The notes below the pieces were generated by a model. The model had not been told where the DNA came from, did no database searches, and was given only the letters and a program-made list of their open reading frames with translations. A DNA stretch of 64,000 bases from Actinocatenispora rupis (GTDB lineage: Bacteria; Actinomycetota; Actinomycetes; Mycobacteriales; Micromonosporaceae), in the NCBI RefSeq assembly GCF_016861975.1, contig NZ_BOMB01000012.1, forward strand, positions 124,001 to 188,000, in the 5' to 3' direction. This document shows positions 36,564-45,290 of this stretch, one piece after another (the stretch's first letter is position 1; every line of letters begins with the position of its first letter). The position numbers were made by a program, and so were the translations under genes.

Positions 36564-37472
36564 TTGACGTCTCCGCAGAACACACCGCCGGAGAACCCCA
36601 GCGCCGCGGCACGATCGCGCGGCCGGCACCGGTCGGAGCCGGTCGCGCCACCGCAGTACCCCGCTCCGCCCCAGTTCCAGGGGCCGCCGCAGTCCGGGCC
36701 GCAAGGCCAGCCGCCGCAGTACCCGGGGCAGCCGGGGCAGCCGCCGTACCAGGGGCAGCCCGGGTCGCCGCAGTACCCGGGGCCGGCGCCGCAGCCCGGG
36801 CCGCCGCCGCGGGATGCCGACCGTTTCAACGGTTTCGTCCCCACCGGCAGCGCACCGACCCCGCCCGCCGACAGCGGCTACCGGTCCCTCGCCGACCTGT
36901 CCGCCGAGCGCCCCACGCCCGCCCCGGCCACCGCGCCGGACCCGTTGCGCGGCCTGCGGCACACCGCGGAACCGGCGCCGACCAGCCGGTGGACGCGTCG
37001 CCGGGTCACCATCCTCGGCATCGTCGGCGCCGTCGTACTCGCCGTCCTGATCAGCGGCGGCTACGCCGGATACCGCTACCTCGGCCCCTACTACGGCCTC
37101 GGGTACGTCGCGGGCCGCTCCACCACCGTCGACGGCCTCACCCTCACCACCGACTCGGTGAAGTGCGGGCTGGACACCGCGCCGTTCGGCAACAGCGGCA
37201 CCCCGCGCGGCCTCTACTGCGCGATCGTCGTCGACGCCCGCAACCACGGCGACTCCACCGCGTCCATCGACCTGCGTACCTGGACCGCGGACCTCGACGT
37301 CGGCCTCACCGGCGTCGCGCCGGTCTCCGACTGGCTCGCCCTGCGCAACGAGATCGTCGAACCGGGCAGCAGCGCCACCTTCCGCCTGGCGTACGACATT
37401 CCGCGCGGGGCGCGGCTGACGAAGCTGCACCTGGCCATCGACGACAAGTCCGGCGTCATCGCCACCACCTGA
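36564..37472 (+). CDS. Membrane-anchored protein with proline/glutamine-rich N-terminus
   Basis: A 302-residue protein starting at TTG 36564 with GGGGAGG (36549-36555) eight bases upstream. Residues 25-85 are Pro/Gln/Gly repeats (QPGQPPYQGQPG type), cytoplasmic, followed by one membrane helix (about 150-172) and an extracytoplasmic beta-rich domain with Cys pair (KCGLD ... LYCAIV) of DUF4352/telomeric-repeat-like type. The role is unknown; the layout is common in actinomycete envelope proteins. Confidence 0.78.
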   Translation: MTSPQNTPPENPSAAARSRGRHRSEPVAPPQYPAPPQFQGPPQSGPQGQPPQYPGQPGQPPYQGQPGSPQYPGPAPQPGPPPRDADRFNGFVPTGSAPTPPADSGYRSLADLSAERPTPAPATAPDPLRGLRHTAEPAPTSRWTRRRVTILGIVGAVVLAVLISGGYAGYRYLGPYYGLGYVAGRSTTVDGLTLTTDSVKCGLDTAPFGNSGTPRGLYCAIVVDARNHGDSTASIDLRTWTADLDVGLTGVAPVSDWLALRNEIVEPGSSATFRLAYDIPRGARLTKLHLAIDDKSGVIATT

Positions 37473-37487
37473 CCGCTTCGGCGGTCA
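37470..37487 (+). terminator. Tetraloop hairpin at the stop codon
   Basis: TGACCGC-TTCG-GCGGTCA, a perfect 7-bp stem closed by a stable UUCG loop, begins at the stop codon of the membrane-protein gene. There is no U-tract, so it may be a mycobacterial-type tail-less terminator or an mRNA end stabiliser. Confidence 0.5.
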
Positions 37488-37495
37488 GCTGCACG

Positions 37496-37609
37496 GGTCA
37501 GCTGGCGCCGCGGAGGTCCGGCGCGATCGGATGTTCAGCCCGCGTCCCGCCACGCTGGCGCGCACGTCCGAACTGCAGGACGCGGCGGTCAGCTGGCGCC
37601 GCGGAGGTC
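37496..37609. repeat. 23-bp direct repeat bracketing the GNAT gene end
   Basis: GGTCAGCTGGCGCCGCGGAG followed by GTC occurs at 37496-37518 and 37587-37609. The second copy contains the stop codon and last codons (LRGAS) of the GNAT gene; the first lies 91 bp outside it. It looks like a partial duplication of the gene's 3' end. Confidence 0.85.
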
Positions 37610-38170
37610 GGCCGGGACCAGCGACCAGACGCTCAGGTCGACCCGGCCGGACTCGACCGTCCCGGCGTTGCGCAGCAGCCCCTCGTACACGAAGCCGGCC
37701 TTCTCGGCGACCCGACGGGACGCCACGTTACCCGCGGCGACGCGCAGTTCGAGCCGCTGGAAGCCGTGCTCCAGGATCAGGTCCACGGCGAGCGCGTCGG
37801 CCGCCTCCGCCGTGTACCCGAAGCCGCGGGCGTCCGGGGCCACCGCGTACGAGATCTCGGTGCTCATGGTGGCCCAGTCGGTGCGCTTGGTCCACACGAC
37901 GCCGAGCAGCCGGTCGTCGTCCCGGTGGACGATGCCGTAGTGGTCACCGTCGCCGCTGGTACGGCGCTCGGCGGCCATCCACGTGCACCACATCTTCGCG
38001 TCCGACTCCGTGTACGGAGTGGGCAGCGACATCCACCGGCGCGTCTGCCGGTCGTCGAACACCGCCGCCACTCCCACGGTGTCGTCGGCGGTCAGCGGCC
38101 GGATCACCAGCCGTGGCGTCACCACCGTCAACTCCGGGAACCGGGCAGGCGCAGCCGTCTGCGCGGTCAT
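37589..38170 (-). CDS. GNAT-family N-acetyltransferase, RimJ/RimL-like
   Basis: A 193-residue acetyltransferase. It opens with VVTPRLVIRPLTADDT, and the acetyl-CoA region is AVAPDARGFGYTAEAADAL, followed by RLELRVAAGNVASRRVAEKAGFVYEG, the classic RimJ/L ending. Targets may be protein N-termini or small amines. ATG 38170 gives the usual length. Confidence 0.9.
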   Translation of the reverse strand: MTAQTAAPARFPELTVVTPRLVIRPLTADDTVGVAAVFDDRQTRRWMSLPTPYTESDAKMWCTWMAAERRTSGDGDHYGIVHRDDDRLLGVVWTKRTDWATMSTEISYAVAPDARGFGYTAEAADALAVDLILEHGFQRLELRVAAGNVASRRVAEKAGFVYEGLLRNAGTVESGRVDLSVWSLVPADLRGAS

Positions 38171-38257
38171 GGAACTGCCTCCGTCATACCGCCCCCGCGG
38201 GACCAAAGCACGTCAACAGTACTCACGCATCGTGCGGACCACAAAGCGCCCGGGAGA

Positions 38258-39661
38258 TCACCCGATCGCCGCGACGAACCGGCTGGCCATCTCGGGATAA
38301 CCGGCCCAGTGTACGTTCAGGAACGAGGCGTGGACCCGGCGCCAGATGAAGCCCTCCGGACGGCCGCCCTGCCACTGCCAGGCGGCGTTGTCGCCGGCCC
38401 GCGGCGAGACCATCGTCCGGTGGTGCTTGTGCCCCAGCACCCGCGAACCCACCTTCACCGTCGAACTCGACGCCCGCGCCGTCGCCTCCCGGTATCCCAG
38501 GACGAGCATGTTGGTGGTCTGCGCGGACGCGTCGAACACGCCGCACATCTCGCGGCCGTCCAGATCCTTCACCAACCAGAGCAGACCGGCGTTCTCGGCG
38601 TAGATCGGGCCGTTGGCGCGGGCCAGCGCCACCACCTCGTCGCGCAGTATCCGGTTGGCGGACAGCTCGTCGGCGAACGCCTCCGGGAAGCCGCCGCCCA
38701 CCACCATCGCCCGGGTGCCCTCCGGCAGCCGCTCGTCGCGCAGCGGATCGAACGTGACGACCCGGGCGCCCGCCGCCGTCAGCAGCTCCGCCGTCTCCGG
38801 GTACGAGTACGCGTACTCTCCGGCGCCGGCGAGCGCCACCACCGGCGGCTCACCCGGCAGCGACTCCGTCGCGTACCCGGTGGCGTCGGAGGGGGCGGGC
38901 GAGGTCGGCGCGTCGGACCGGCCGCCCACCGCCTGCTCCGGCGACCAGCGGTCCGCCGTCAGCGGCGGCGCCGACCGGGCCAACGCCAGGATCCGGTCCA
39001 GGTCCAGGCGGTCCATCATCCGCTCACCCAGCCGGCGTACGGCGCGGACGGCGTCGACGGCGCGGTCGACCACCGGCACCAAGCCGTGCTGGCGGGGCGG
39101 CAGCGGGCTGAGATCGTTGCGGCGCAACGCACCCAGCACCGGCACGCCGATCTCCTCCAGCGCCGCGCGCAGGATCTGCTCGTGCCGGTCGGACGACACC
39201 CGCGTCAGGACGACGCCGCCCAGCCACAACAGCTCGTCGTACGCCCGGAAGCCGTGCACCAGGGCGGCGACCGACTGGCCCATCGCCGCGGCGTCGACCA
39301 CCAGCACCACCGGCGCCCGCAGCATCCCGGCCACCTGCGCCGTGTTCTCCTCGTCGGAACGCCCGGAAAGCCCGTCGAACAGGCCCATCGTGCCCTCGAC
39401 GACCGAGACGTCCGCACCGGCCGCGCCGTGCAGGAACAGGCCCGGCAGCGTGCCGCCGCCGACCAGCCGCGGGTCCAGGTTGCGCCCGGCGCGGCCGCTC
39501 GCCAGCCCGAGATAGCCGGCGTCGACGTAGTCCGGACCGATCTTGAATCCGCCGATCGTGAGGCCGCGGGCGGCCAGCGCCGCGATCAGTCCGACGGCGA
39601 CCGCGGTCTTGCCGTGCCCGGACGAGGGCGCGGCCACCACGAGACGGGGCGTTCCGGTCAT
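38258..39661 (-). CDS. cobB: Cobyrinate a,c-diamide synthase CobB
   Basis: A 467-residue glutamine amidotransferase that amidates cobyrinate (or hydrogenobyrinate) at a and c. Its N-terminal ATPase domain has VVAAPSSGHGKTAVAVG and FKIGPDYVDAGYL, and its C-terminal class I amidotransferase-like domain contains VGGGFPEAFADEL and the active-site nucleophile region PIYAENAGLLWL. In this protein the Cys usually found as YAECGG is replaced by Asn (YAENAG), which should be checked since it may remove glutaminase activity. ATG 39661 overlaps a tiny leader ORF. Confidence 0.9.
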   Translation of the reverse strand: MTGTPRLVVAAPSSGHGKTAVAVGLIAALAARGLTIGGFKIGPDYVDAGYLGLASGRAGRNLDPRLVGGGTLPGLFLHGAAGADVSVVEGTMGLFDGLSGRSDEENTAQVAGMLRAPVVLVVDAAAMGQSVAALVHGFRAYDELLWLGGVVLTRVSSDRHEQILRAALEEIGVPVLGALRRNDLSPLPPRQHGLVPVVDRAVDAVRAVRRLGERMMDRLDLDRILALARSAPPLTADRWSPEQAVGGRSDAPTSPAPSDATGYATESLPGEPPVVALAGAGEYAYSYPETAELLTAAGARVVTFDPLRDERLPEGTRAMVVGGGFPEAFADELSANRILRDEVVALARANGPIYAENAGLLWLVKDLDGREMCGVFDASAQTTNMLVLGYREATARASSSTVKVGSRVLGHKHHRTMVSPRAGDNAAWQWQGGRPEGFIWRRVHASFLNVHWAGYPEMASRFVAAIG

Positions 39662-39699
39662 GTCACCGGCTCCGCGGTGACGGCTACGTCGGTGCGCAT
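39658..39699 (-). CDS. Possible 13-residue leader peptide of cobB
   Basis: ATG 39699 with TAGGAG seven to eight bases upstream opens MRTDVAVTAEPVT, whose TGA overlaps the cobB ATG (ACATGACC). The ribosome site is better than that of cobB itself, so the mini-ORF may couple translation into cobB. No cobalamin riboswitch B12-box was seen in the same leader. It is only sequence-based. Confidence 0.35.
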   Translation of the reverse strand: MRTDVAVTAEPVT

Positions 39700-39817
39700 G
39701 AGGGGCTCCTACCTCGGCGAAAGGGGCAATGATCCACCGACAGTCTGCGGAACCCGCGCAACCCCGGCCGCACCGCCCCCACCGCCACGCGCGCCGGCGG
39801 GTCGGTAGCGTGGAGCC

Positions 39818-40906
39818 GTGCCCGACCCAGGCCAGGCCCGGCCCAACGTACTCGGTGTGCTCCGCACGCCGCGGTGGCTGCTGTTCGGCCTGATCGCCAT
39901 CGGCCTCGCCGTCACGATGATCTTCCTCGGCATCTGGCAACTGCACCGGTACGAGCTGCGCAGCGGCATCAACGCGCGCATCGACGCGCACGCCAAGGCC
40001 GCTCCCGTACCGGCGGAACGGGTGCTGCCGGTGGGTCGCGCACCCGCCGACGCCGACGAGTACACGCGGGTCACCGTGACCGGGCGGTACGACGCGGCCC
40101 GCACGATGCTGGTGCGCGCCCGCACCGTCAACGGCAACGTCGGGTACGAGGTGGTCACGCCGCTGCGGCGGGCCGACGGCACCGCCGTGCTGGTGGACCG
40201 CGGCTGGCTGCCCCCGGGCGGCAGCGACACCGTGTCCGAGCCGAAGGTCCCGGCCGCGCCGACCGGCCAGGTCACCGTCGTCGGTCAGGTACGGCTGCCG
40301 GAGAGCGGCGCCGGACCCGTCGCCTGGCGCAACGGGCACGTCGAGGTGCGCCGCATCGACCCGCGGAAGCTCGCCACCGCCCTCCCCTACCCCGCCACCG
40401 GCGGGTACGTCACGCTCACCCACCAGACACCCGCCGCCGCCGGCACCTTCGTCGCGATCCCGATCGACCACGAGAACGCCGCGATGAACCTGTCGTACAT
40501 CGTGCAGTGGTGGCTTTTCTCCGGGATTGCGCTCGTGGGCTACGGGCTGCTGATCCGGTGGGAGTCCCGCAAGCGGGTCGGCCTGTCCGTCCCCGGCAGC
40601 CCGCGTACGCCCCGCCCGCAGGCCCGCCCCCGCACCGACCGCCTCTCCGACGACCGCCTCTCCGACGACCGGGTACCGGAGCGTCGGGCGCCGCGCTCGG
40701 ACGACCGCGTCCCCGAAGACCGGGTACCTGAGGACCGAGTGTCTGACGACAGGGTTCCCGAGGACCGCGTTCTTGAGGACCGCGTTCCCGAGGACCGGGT
40801 GCCTGAGAACCGGGTGTCCGAAAGTCGGCGGGTGTCTGACGACCGCGTGCCCGAGGATCGGGTGCCAGACCGGGTGCCCGAGGATCGGGTGCCGGACCGA
40901 CCGTAA
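39818..40906 (+). CDS. SURF1 family protein with repetitive charged tail
   Basis: A 362-residue cytochrome c oxidase assembly factor. The first helix (about 22-42) is followed by FLGIWQLHRYELR, then the extracytoplasmic domain with VTVTGRYD, GYEVVTPL and VDRGWLPPG, and a second helix (about 230-250). These are all SURF1 hallmarks. Residues 272-362 are an unusual cytoplasmic tail of about fifteen degenerate DRVPE/DRVSD units, absent from typical SURF1. It starts at GTG 39818. Confidence 0.9.
   Translation: MPDPGQARPNVLGVLRTPRWLLFGLIAIGLAVTMIFLGIWQLHRYELRSGINARIDAHAKAAPVPAERVLPVGRAPADADEYTRVTVTGRYDAARTMLVRARTVNGNVGYEVVTPLRRADGTAVLVDRGWLPPGGSDTVSEPKVPAAPTGQVTVVGQVRLPESGAGPVAWRNGHVEVRRIDPRKLATALPYPATGGYVTLTHQTPAAAGTFVAIPIDHENAAMNLSYIVQWWLFSGIALVGYGLLIRWESRKRVGLSVPGSPRTPRPQARPRTDRLSDDRLSDDRVPERRAPRSDDRVPEDRVPEDRVSDDRVPEDRVLEDRVPEDRVPENRVSESRRVSDDRVPEDRVPDRVPEDRVPDRP
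40632..40903 (+). repeat. Coding 15-bp repeat in the SURF1 tail
   Basis: GAGGACCGGGTGCCC-type units (with GACGACCGCGTC variants) are repeated in frame and encode EDRVP/DDRVS pentapeptides. Third-base differences among units show some age, but the array is a plausible site of copy-number change. Confidence 0.8.
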
Positions 40907-40909
40907 CGG

Positions 40910-41863
40910 TCAGGTGGCGTTGGCGCGCAGCCGGTCGGCGAGCGCGCAGACCTCGGCGGCGAGTTCGGTGGGGTGCTCGATGCGGAACGGCCAGCCGAGG
41001 CCGGCGAGCATCTGCGCGGCACCGTCCAGATGTTCGGCGCGGGTGACCAGGCGTACTCCGTCGGGCAGTTCGGTCAGCGTGCCCACGGACGGCGGGATCC
41101 GGTGCCGGGCCTCGGCGAGGCTGGTACGCAGCACCACCGACACCTCGTACTTCCACGGCACGGCGGCGAGGCCGGCCAGTACGGTCGCGGTGGGTTCGAA
41201 GCCCTCGGGGATCTCGAACGTGCCGGTGCCCGCGGCGACGGCGGTGATCCGGTCGACCCGGAAGGTACGCACGGCGGCGCGGTCGTGGTCGAATCCCGTG
41301 ACGTACCAGCGGCCGGCGTGGAACACCAACCCGTACGGGTCGAGCCGGCGCTCGCTGACCCGGCCCTGCCACGACGTGTACCCGATGGTGACGGGGTGCC
41401 GGGCGCGGGCGGACTCGGCCAGGTCCGCGACGGCCGCCAGCCCGGTCGGCGGCGCGGTACGCCGGGGCGCGGTGAGCTCGACGGTGGCGAGCAGCGAGTC
41501 GACGCGGCGGGCGAGCGCGGCCGGGAGTACGCGGCGGAGCTTGGCGGCGGCGCCCTCGGCGGCCACCCCCTCGCCCGCGGTGAGACCGGTCCGCTCGCCC
41601 GCGACCAGGCCCAACGCCAGCGCGACGGCCTCGTCGTCGGTCAGCATCAGCGGCGGCAGCCGGTAGCCGGGCGCGAGCCGGTAGCCGCCGTACCGGCCGC
41701 GGCGCGACTCGACGGGGACGCCGAGGTCGGCGAGATGCCCGACGTAGCGCCGGACGGTGCGCTCGTCGACGCCGAGCCGGCGGGCCAGCTCGCCGACGGT
41801 GAACGCGGCGCCGGTCTGCAGGATCTCCAGCAGCGCCAGGACTCGTGTGGTGGGGCGGGTCAC
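40910..41863 (-). CDS. WYL-domain transcriptional regulator (YafY/DeoR-like)
   Basis: A 317-residue regulator. It has an N-terminal winged helix (LLEILQTGAAFTVGELARRLGVDERTVRRYVGHL), the RRGRYGGYRLAPGYRLPPLMLTDDEA linker typical of the group, a WYL domain (RRLDPYGLVFHAGRWYVTGFD) and a C-terminal extension. Target genes are unknown; the adjacent divergent hydrolase is a candidate. WYL regulators often bind nucleic-acid or small ligands. Confidence 0.92.
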   Translation of the reverse strand: MTRPTTRVLALLEILQTGAAFTVGELARRLGVDERTVRRYVGHLADLGVPVESRRGRYGGYRLAPGYRLPPLMLTDDEAVALALGLVAGERTGLTAGEGVAAEGAAAKLRRVLPAALARRVDSLLATVELTAPRRTAPPTGLAAVADLAESARARHPVTIGYTSWQGRVSERRLDPYGLVFHAGRWYVTGFDHDRAAVRTFRVDRITAVAAGTGTFEIPEGFEPTATVLAGLAAVPWKYEVSVVLRTSLAEARHRIPPSVGTLTELPDGVRLVTRAEHLDGAAQMLAGLGWPFRIEHPTELAAEVCALADRLRANAT

Positions 41864-41917
41864 CGCTCTCCCTCAACCGGGCGGGAACTGTCCGGTATTC
41901 ACCGTAGCGTGGCCGGC

Positions 41918-42628
41918 ATGACGACGTTCGTACTCGTACCGGGGTTCTGGCTCGGCGGCTGGGCCTGGCGACCGGTCACCGACACACTCCGCGCCCACGG
42001 CCACGACGTGTACCCGCTCAGCCTCACCGGCCTCGGGGACCGCGCCCACCTCGCCCGCACCGACACCGACCTCGACACCCACGTCACCGACGTGCTCAAC
42101 CTGCTCACCTACGAGGACCTGCACGACGTCGTACTCGTCGGCCACAGCTACGCCGGGTCCGTCGTCACCGTCGCCGCCGACCGGATGCCCGAGCGCGTCA
42201 GCCGCCTCGTGTACGTCGACACCGGCCCGCTCCCGGACGGCGCCACCCAGCAGGACTTCGCCGCCGACCAGGCCGCGACCCCCGACGCCGACGGGCTGCT
42301 GCCGCCCCCGGACTGGGCCGCCCTCGCCGCCGACGTGTCCACAGTGGACGATGCCGCGGTCGCCCGGCTGACCGCGCTCTCGGTCGGCCACCCGGCCGCC
42401 ACCGCCACCACTCCGATCCGGCTCACCGGAGCCTGGGAACCCTTGCCACGCCTGGGAATCCTGTCCAGCTTCACCGCCGACCAGGTACGCGCCATGGCCG
42501 CGAACGTACCGCTCATGCGCCACATGGCCGGCGAACGCTGGCAGTACGAGGAGCTGCCGACCTGGCACTGGCCCATGATCAGCCGCCCCGCCGACCTCGC
42601 CCGCATCCTCCACGAAAGCACCCGCTGA
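41918..42628 (+). CDS. Alpha/beta hydrolase
   Basis: A 236-residue hydrolase. It has the oxyanion strand LVPGFWLGGWAWRP, nucleophile elbow GHSYAG (Ser at about 78) and the late catalytic His in LPTWHWPM. It is similar to the hydroxynitrile lyase/methylesterase (EstC, SABP2-like) subgroup. The natural substrate is unknown. It diverges from the WYL regulator with 54 bp between starts. Confidence 0.9.
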   Translation: MTTFVLVPGFWLGGWAWRPVTDTLRAHGHDVYPLSLTGLGDRAHLARTDTDLDTHVTDVLNLLTYEDLHDVVLVGHSYAGSVVTVAADRMPERVSRLVYVDTGPLPDGATQQDFAADQAATPDADGLLPPPDWAALAADVSTVDDAAVARLTALSVGHPAATATTPIRLTGAWEPLPRLGILSSFTADQVRAMAANVPLMRHMAGERWQYEELPTWHWPMISRPADLARILHESTR

Positions 42629-42642
42629 GCGGTCAGCCGTCA

Positions 42643-42668
42643 ACCGGCGGGCGCCGTCGCCCGCCGGT
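42643..42668. terminator. Bidirectional terminator hairpin
   Basis: A perfect 11-bp stem ACCGGCGGGCG-CCGT-CGCCCGCCGGT between the convergent hydrolase and DNA ligase genes. It lacks a U-tract on either side, as is usual in this GC range. Confidence 0.7.
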
Positions 42669-42713
42669 ATCGGAGGGATCCTGCACGGCACCAACCGCTC
42701 AGTGGGGCGGCCG

Positions 42714-44273
42714 TCAGCCGCCGGGCACACCGCCGGGCTCGCCGTCGCCTCCCGCCGCGCGCCAGATCGCGCGCACCGTGTCGATCGTGTCCGCCTCCGC
42801 CGCCGACTTGTCCTCCCGGTACCGCAGGACGCGGGCGAACCGCAGCGCCATGCCCGCCGGGTACCGGGGACTGGTCTGCACGCCGTCGAACGCGATCTCG
42901 ACCACCAGCTCCGGCCGCACGTACACGACGTGGGCGTCGCGGCGGACGGCGAGCTGCTGCAACCGCTCCGTCTGCCACGCCAGCATCGCGTCGGTCAGAC
43001 CCTTGAACGTCTTGCCCAGCATCACGAACCCGTCCGGCCCGGCCGCGCCCAGGTGCAGGTTCGACAGCAGGCCGCGGCGCCGGCCGTGCCCCCACTCCAC
43101 CGCCAGTACCACCAGGTCGAGGGTGTGGCGCGGCTTGACCTTGAGCCAACTCCCGCCTCGCCGGCCCGCCTCGTACGCCGCGGTCGGCGACTTGATCACC
43201 ACGCCCTCGTGCCCCGCCGCCAGCACCGCGGCGAACCGCTCCGCCGCCGCCTCCGCCGTCCCCACCATCCGACGACCGACCCGCTGATCCCCCGGTACGA
43301 CCCGGTCCAGCTCCGCCCAGCGTCGCGCCGCCGGCTCGTCGAGCACGTCCGCGCCGTCGATGTGCAGCAGATCGAAGAAGTACGGCCGGAGCGGCAGCAC
43401 CTCGGCGCCCGGCGACCGGCGCCCCACCCGGCTCGCCGTCACCTGGAACGGCACCGGCCGGCCAGACTCCGTCAGCGCCAACGCTTCCCCGTCGAGTACG
43501 GCCGAGTCGACGGGGAGCGCGCGGACCGCGGCGACCAGCTCCGGCACCCGGGAGGTGATGTCGTCCAGGCTGCGGGTGAAGATCGCGACGTCGGCACCGT
43601 CGCGGTGCGCCTGCACGCGCACGCCGTCGAGCTTGTCGTCCACCGCCACCTCGGCGCCGTCGGCCGCCAGCCGGCCCACCGCGTCGCCGATGTCCGTCGC
43701 GGGCTGCGCCAGCATCGGCGACAGCGGCCGACCCACCGCCAGCCGGAACTCCGCCAACTCGGCCGCACCACCGCGCAACGCCGCCGCCGCGACCGCCCGC
43801 AGATCACCCGACAGCAGCACCGCGCGGCGCACCGTCGTACCCGCCACGTCCGCCGCCCGCGCCACCGCATCGGTCATCACGCCGGCCAGCGCACCCTGGC
43901 GTACCTCACCGGTGATCAGGCCGGCCAGAAGCCGCCGCTCGTCCTCGGTCGCCGCGCCGAACAGCTCCGCCACCAGCGCCCGCCGGCGACCCGCCGACCC
44001 CGCGCCCCGCTGCTCACCGATCCGTTCCAACGTCGCGTCCACCGCCGCGACCGACAACGTCGGCTCGGTCGCTGCCGCCGGCAGCTCCCGCAGACCCGCC
44101 CAGCCCACACCGATCTGCCGCTGCCGCAACTCACCCGACAGGTACGCCACGCCAGCCGCCACCTCGTCCGGCTCCAACCGGCGCAGACAGTCTGCCAACA
44201 GATCGATCTTGGCAAGCCGCGACCGGGTCGCGGCCACCCCGGCCGAGACCGCCGCGAGATCGGCGAACAGCAC
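42714..44273 (-). CDS. ligB: ATP-dependent DNA ligase, LigB type
   Basis: A 519-residue ligase (mycobacterial LigB is 507). The N-terminal DNA-binding helical domain (1-190) is followed by the adenylylation domain with nucleophile Lys214 in DDKLDGVR, motif III/IIIa-like [10 protein letters not shown], motif IV EGVVIKS and motif V SWLKVKP, then an OB domain. GTG 44273 ([20 protein letters not shown]) matches the family start; an ATG at 44351 would add 26 unlike residues. It probably acts in repair rather than replication. Confidence 0.93.
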   Translation of the reverse strand: MLFADLAAVSAGVAATRSRLAKIDLLADCLRRLEPDEVAAGVAYLSGELRQRQIGVGWAGLRELPAAATEPTLSVAAVDATLERIGEQRGAGSAGRRRALVAELFGAATEDERRLLAGLITGEVRQGALAGVMTDAVARAADVAGTTVRRAVLLSGDLRAVAAAALRGGAAELAEFRLAVGRPLSPMLAQPATDIGDAVGRLAADGAEVAVDDKLDGVRVQAHRDGADVAIFTRSLDDITSRVPELVAAVRALPVDSAVLDGEALALTESGRPVPFQVTASRVGRRSPGAEVLPLRPYFFDLLHIDGADVLDEPAARRWAELDRVVPGDQRVGRRMVGTAEAAAERFAAVLAAGHEGVVIKSPTAAYEAGRRGGSWLKVKPRHTLDLVVLAVEWGHGRRRGLLSNLHLGAAGPDGFVMLGKTFKGLTDAMLAWQTERLQQLAVRRDAHVVYVRPELVVEIAFDGVQTSPRYPAGMALRFARVLRYREDKSAAEADTIDTVRAIWRAAGGDGEPGGVPGG

Positions 44274-45290
44274 GCCCCCATCCTGCCCGCTCGGTACGAC
44301 AGTCCGGCCAGGTTCGCCGGTGGTCATCGATGGGACGGCCGCGTGGCGCATGCCGGGGCAGCTGCCGGTCGGCGCTACTGCCCGAGCGCAGAGGGCGGTT
44401 TCACTGCCGCTCTCAGACCGCGTTGACGGCCGCGCATCACCGGGGTTGCGGCCCTACGGTCCTTGCGGCCCTTCGGTCGTAGCTGGGTTGCTGCCCTTCG
44501 GTCGTGGCCGGGACTGCTGCCGCTCGGTCGTGCCTGGCGTTGCTGCCCTTCGGTCGTGTCTGGAGGTCGTGGCCGGGGTTGCTGCCGTTCAGTTGTGCCT
44601 GTGTCGCTGCCGTGCCGTTGTGCCTGGGGTTGCTGCCGTTTGGTGGCGGCCACGCGGTCGCGGTTACTCCCGATGGCCCGTGTGGTGGCCTGCGCGTGCC
44701 TGGTTTGTTCAGCCGCTGGTCGCCGGATGGGCTCAGGCCGCAGCTGCCCACGGTTGGGGTTCCTGCGCCATGGTCATCACCGCTTATGGCTGAGGGGCTC
44801 CCCGCGTTGGGGTTCTTGTCGCCTGTGGTGCGGCTACCGCGCTGTGGGCGTTGCCGCGCGTGGACGGGGCTACTGCGTCGAGGATGTTGCCGCTCGTGGA
44901 TGGGGTTACTGCCAACCTCGCCGTCCTAGGAAGCTGGACCGATATCTGTCGGCGTCGGGAGGATGCCGGCGCGCCGCCGGGCCAGGCGACGGATCGGCAA
45001 GCGGCTGCGCTGACACCCGGAATGGTCCCTGCGCGCGTTGGCGGCACCGGCGGCGCCGCGGGATGACCCCGGGGTGCGTTGGTGGCGCCGGAGGCGCGGC
45101 GCCGGACTGTCCGCTTGTGGGCGCCGGCCACGGCGAGCGCCGACGGTGCCCGGGAGTACCGAAAAGGGGAAGTGGCACCGGGGCGAGAGGTGTGGGACGG
45201 GTGGCGAGGGTCGGATACCGGACGGGGGGAACGTCGTACCCATCTGGCACAGTGATGGCCACGGTTGATCAAGGGACGCGGGAGGCCGTG
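44274..45290. other. Repeat-rich region between ligB and DUF457 gene
   Basis: About 1 kb without a convincing gene. 44443-44670 carries about eight degenerate 26-bp units around GTTGCTGCCCTTCGGTCGTG; from 44780 to 44925 looser GGGGTTACTGCC/GTTGCCGCTCGTGGA words continue the pattern. Frames through it encode SNPGHDRRAATQ-like low-complexity peptides with no start signals. The rest (44930-45270) shows nothing recognisable. Confidence 0.5.
44443..44670 (+). repeat. Degenerate tandem repeat, period about 26 bp
   Basis: About eight head-to-tail copies of GTTGCTGCCCTTCGGTCGTG plus a variable GCCTGG/GGCCGG spacer. One unit carries an extra GGTCGTGGCCGG. The units are 24-38 bp and mutated, so the array is old. 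It is non-coding by my reading. Confidence 0.7.

Noticed and set aside
39662-39817. Cobalamin riboswitch upstream of cobB
   Set aside because: I looked for the conserved B12-box words and the long structured leader; the gap is only 156 bp and shows neither. A covariance-model search would be decisive.
44375-44751. Leftward frames encoding GSNPGHDRRAATQ-like peptides
   Set aside because: Generated by the 26-bp repeat; no start signal, no domain, and other frames are equally open.
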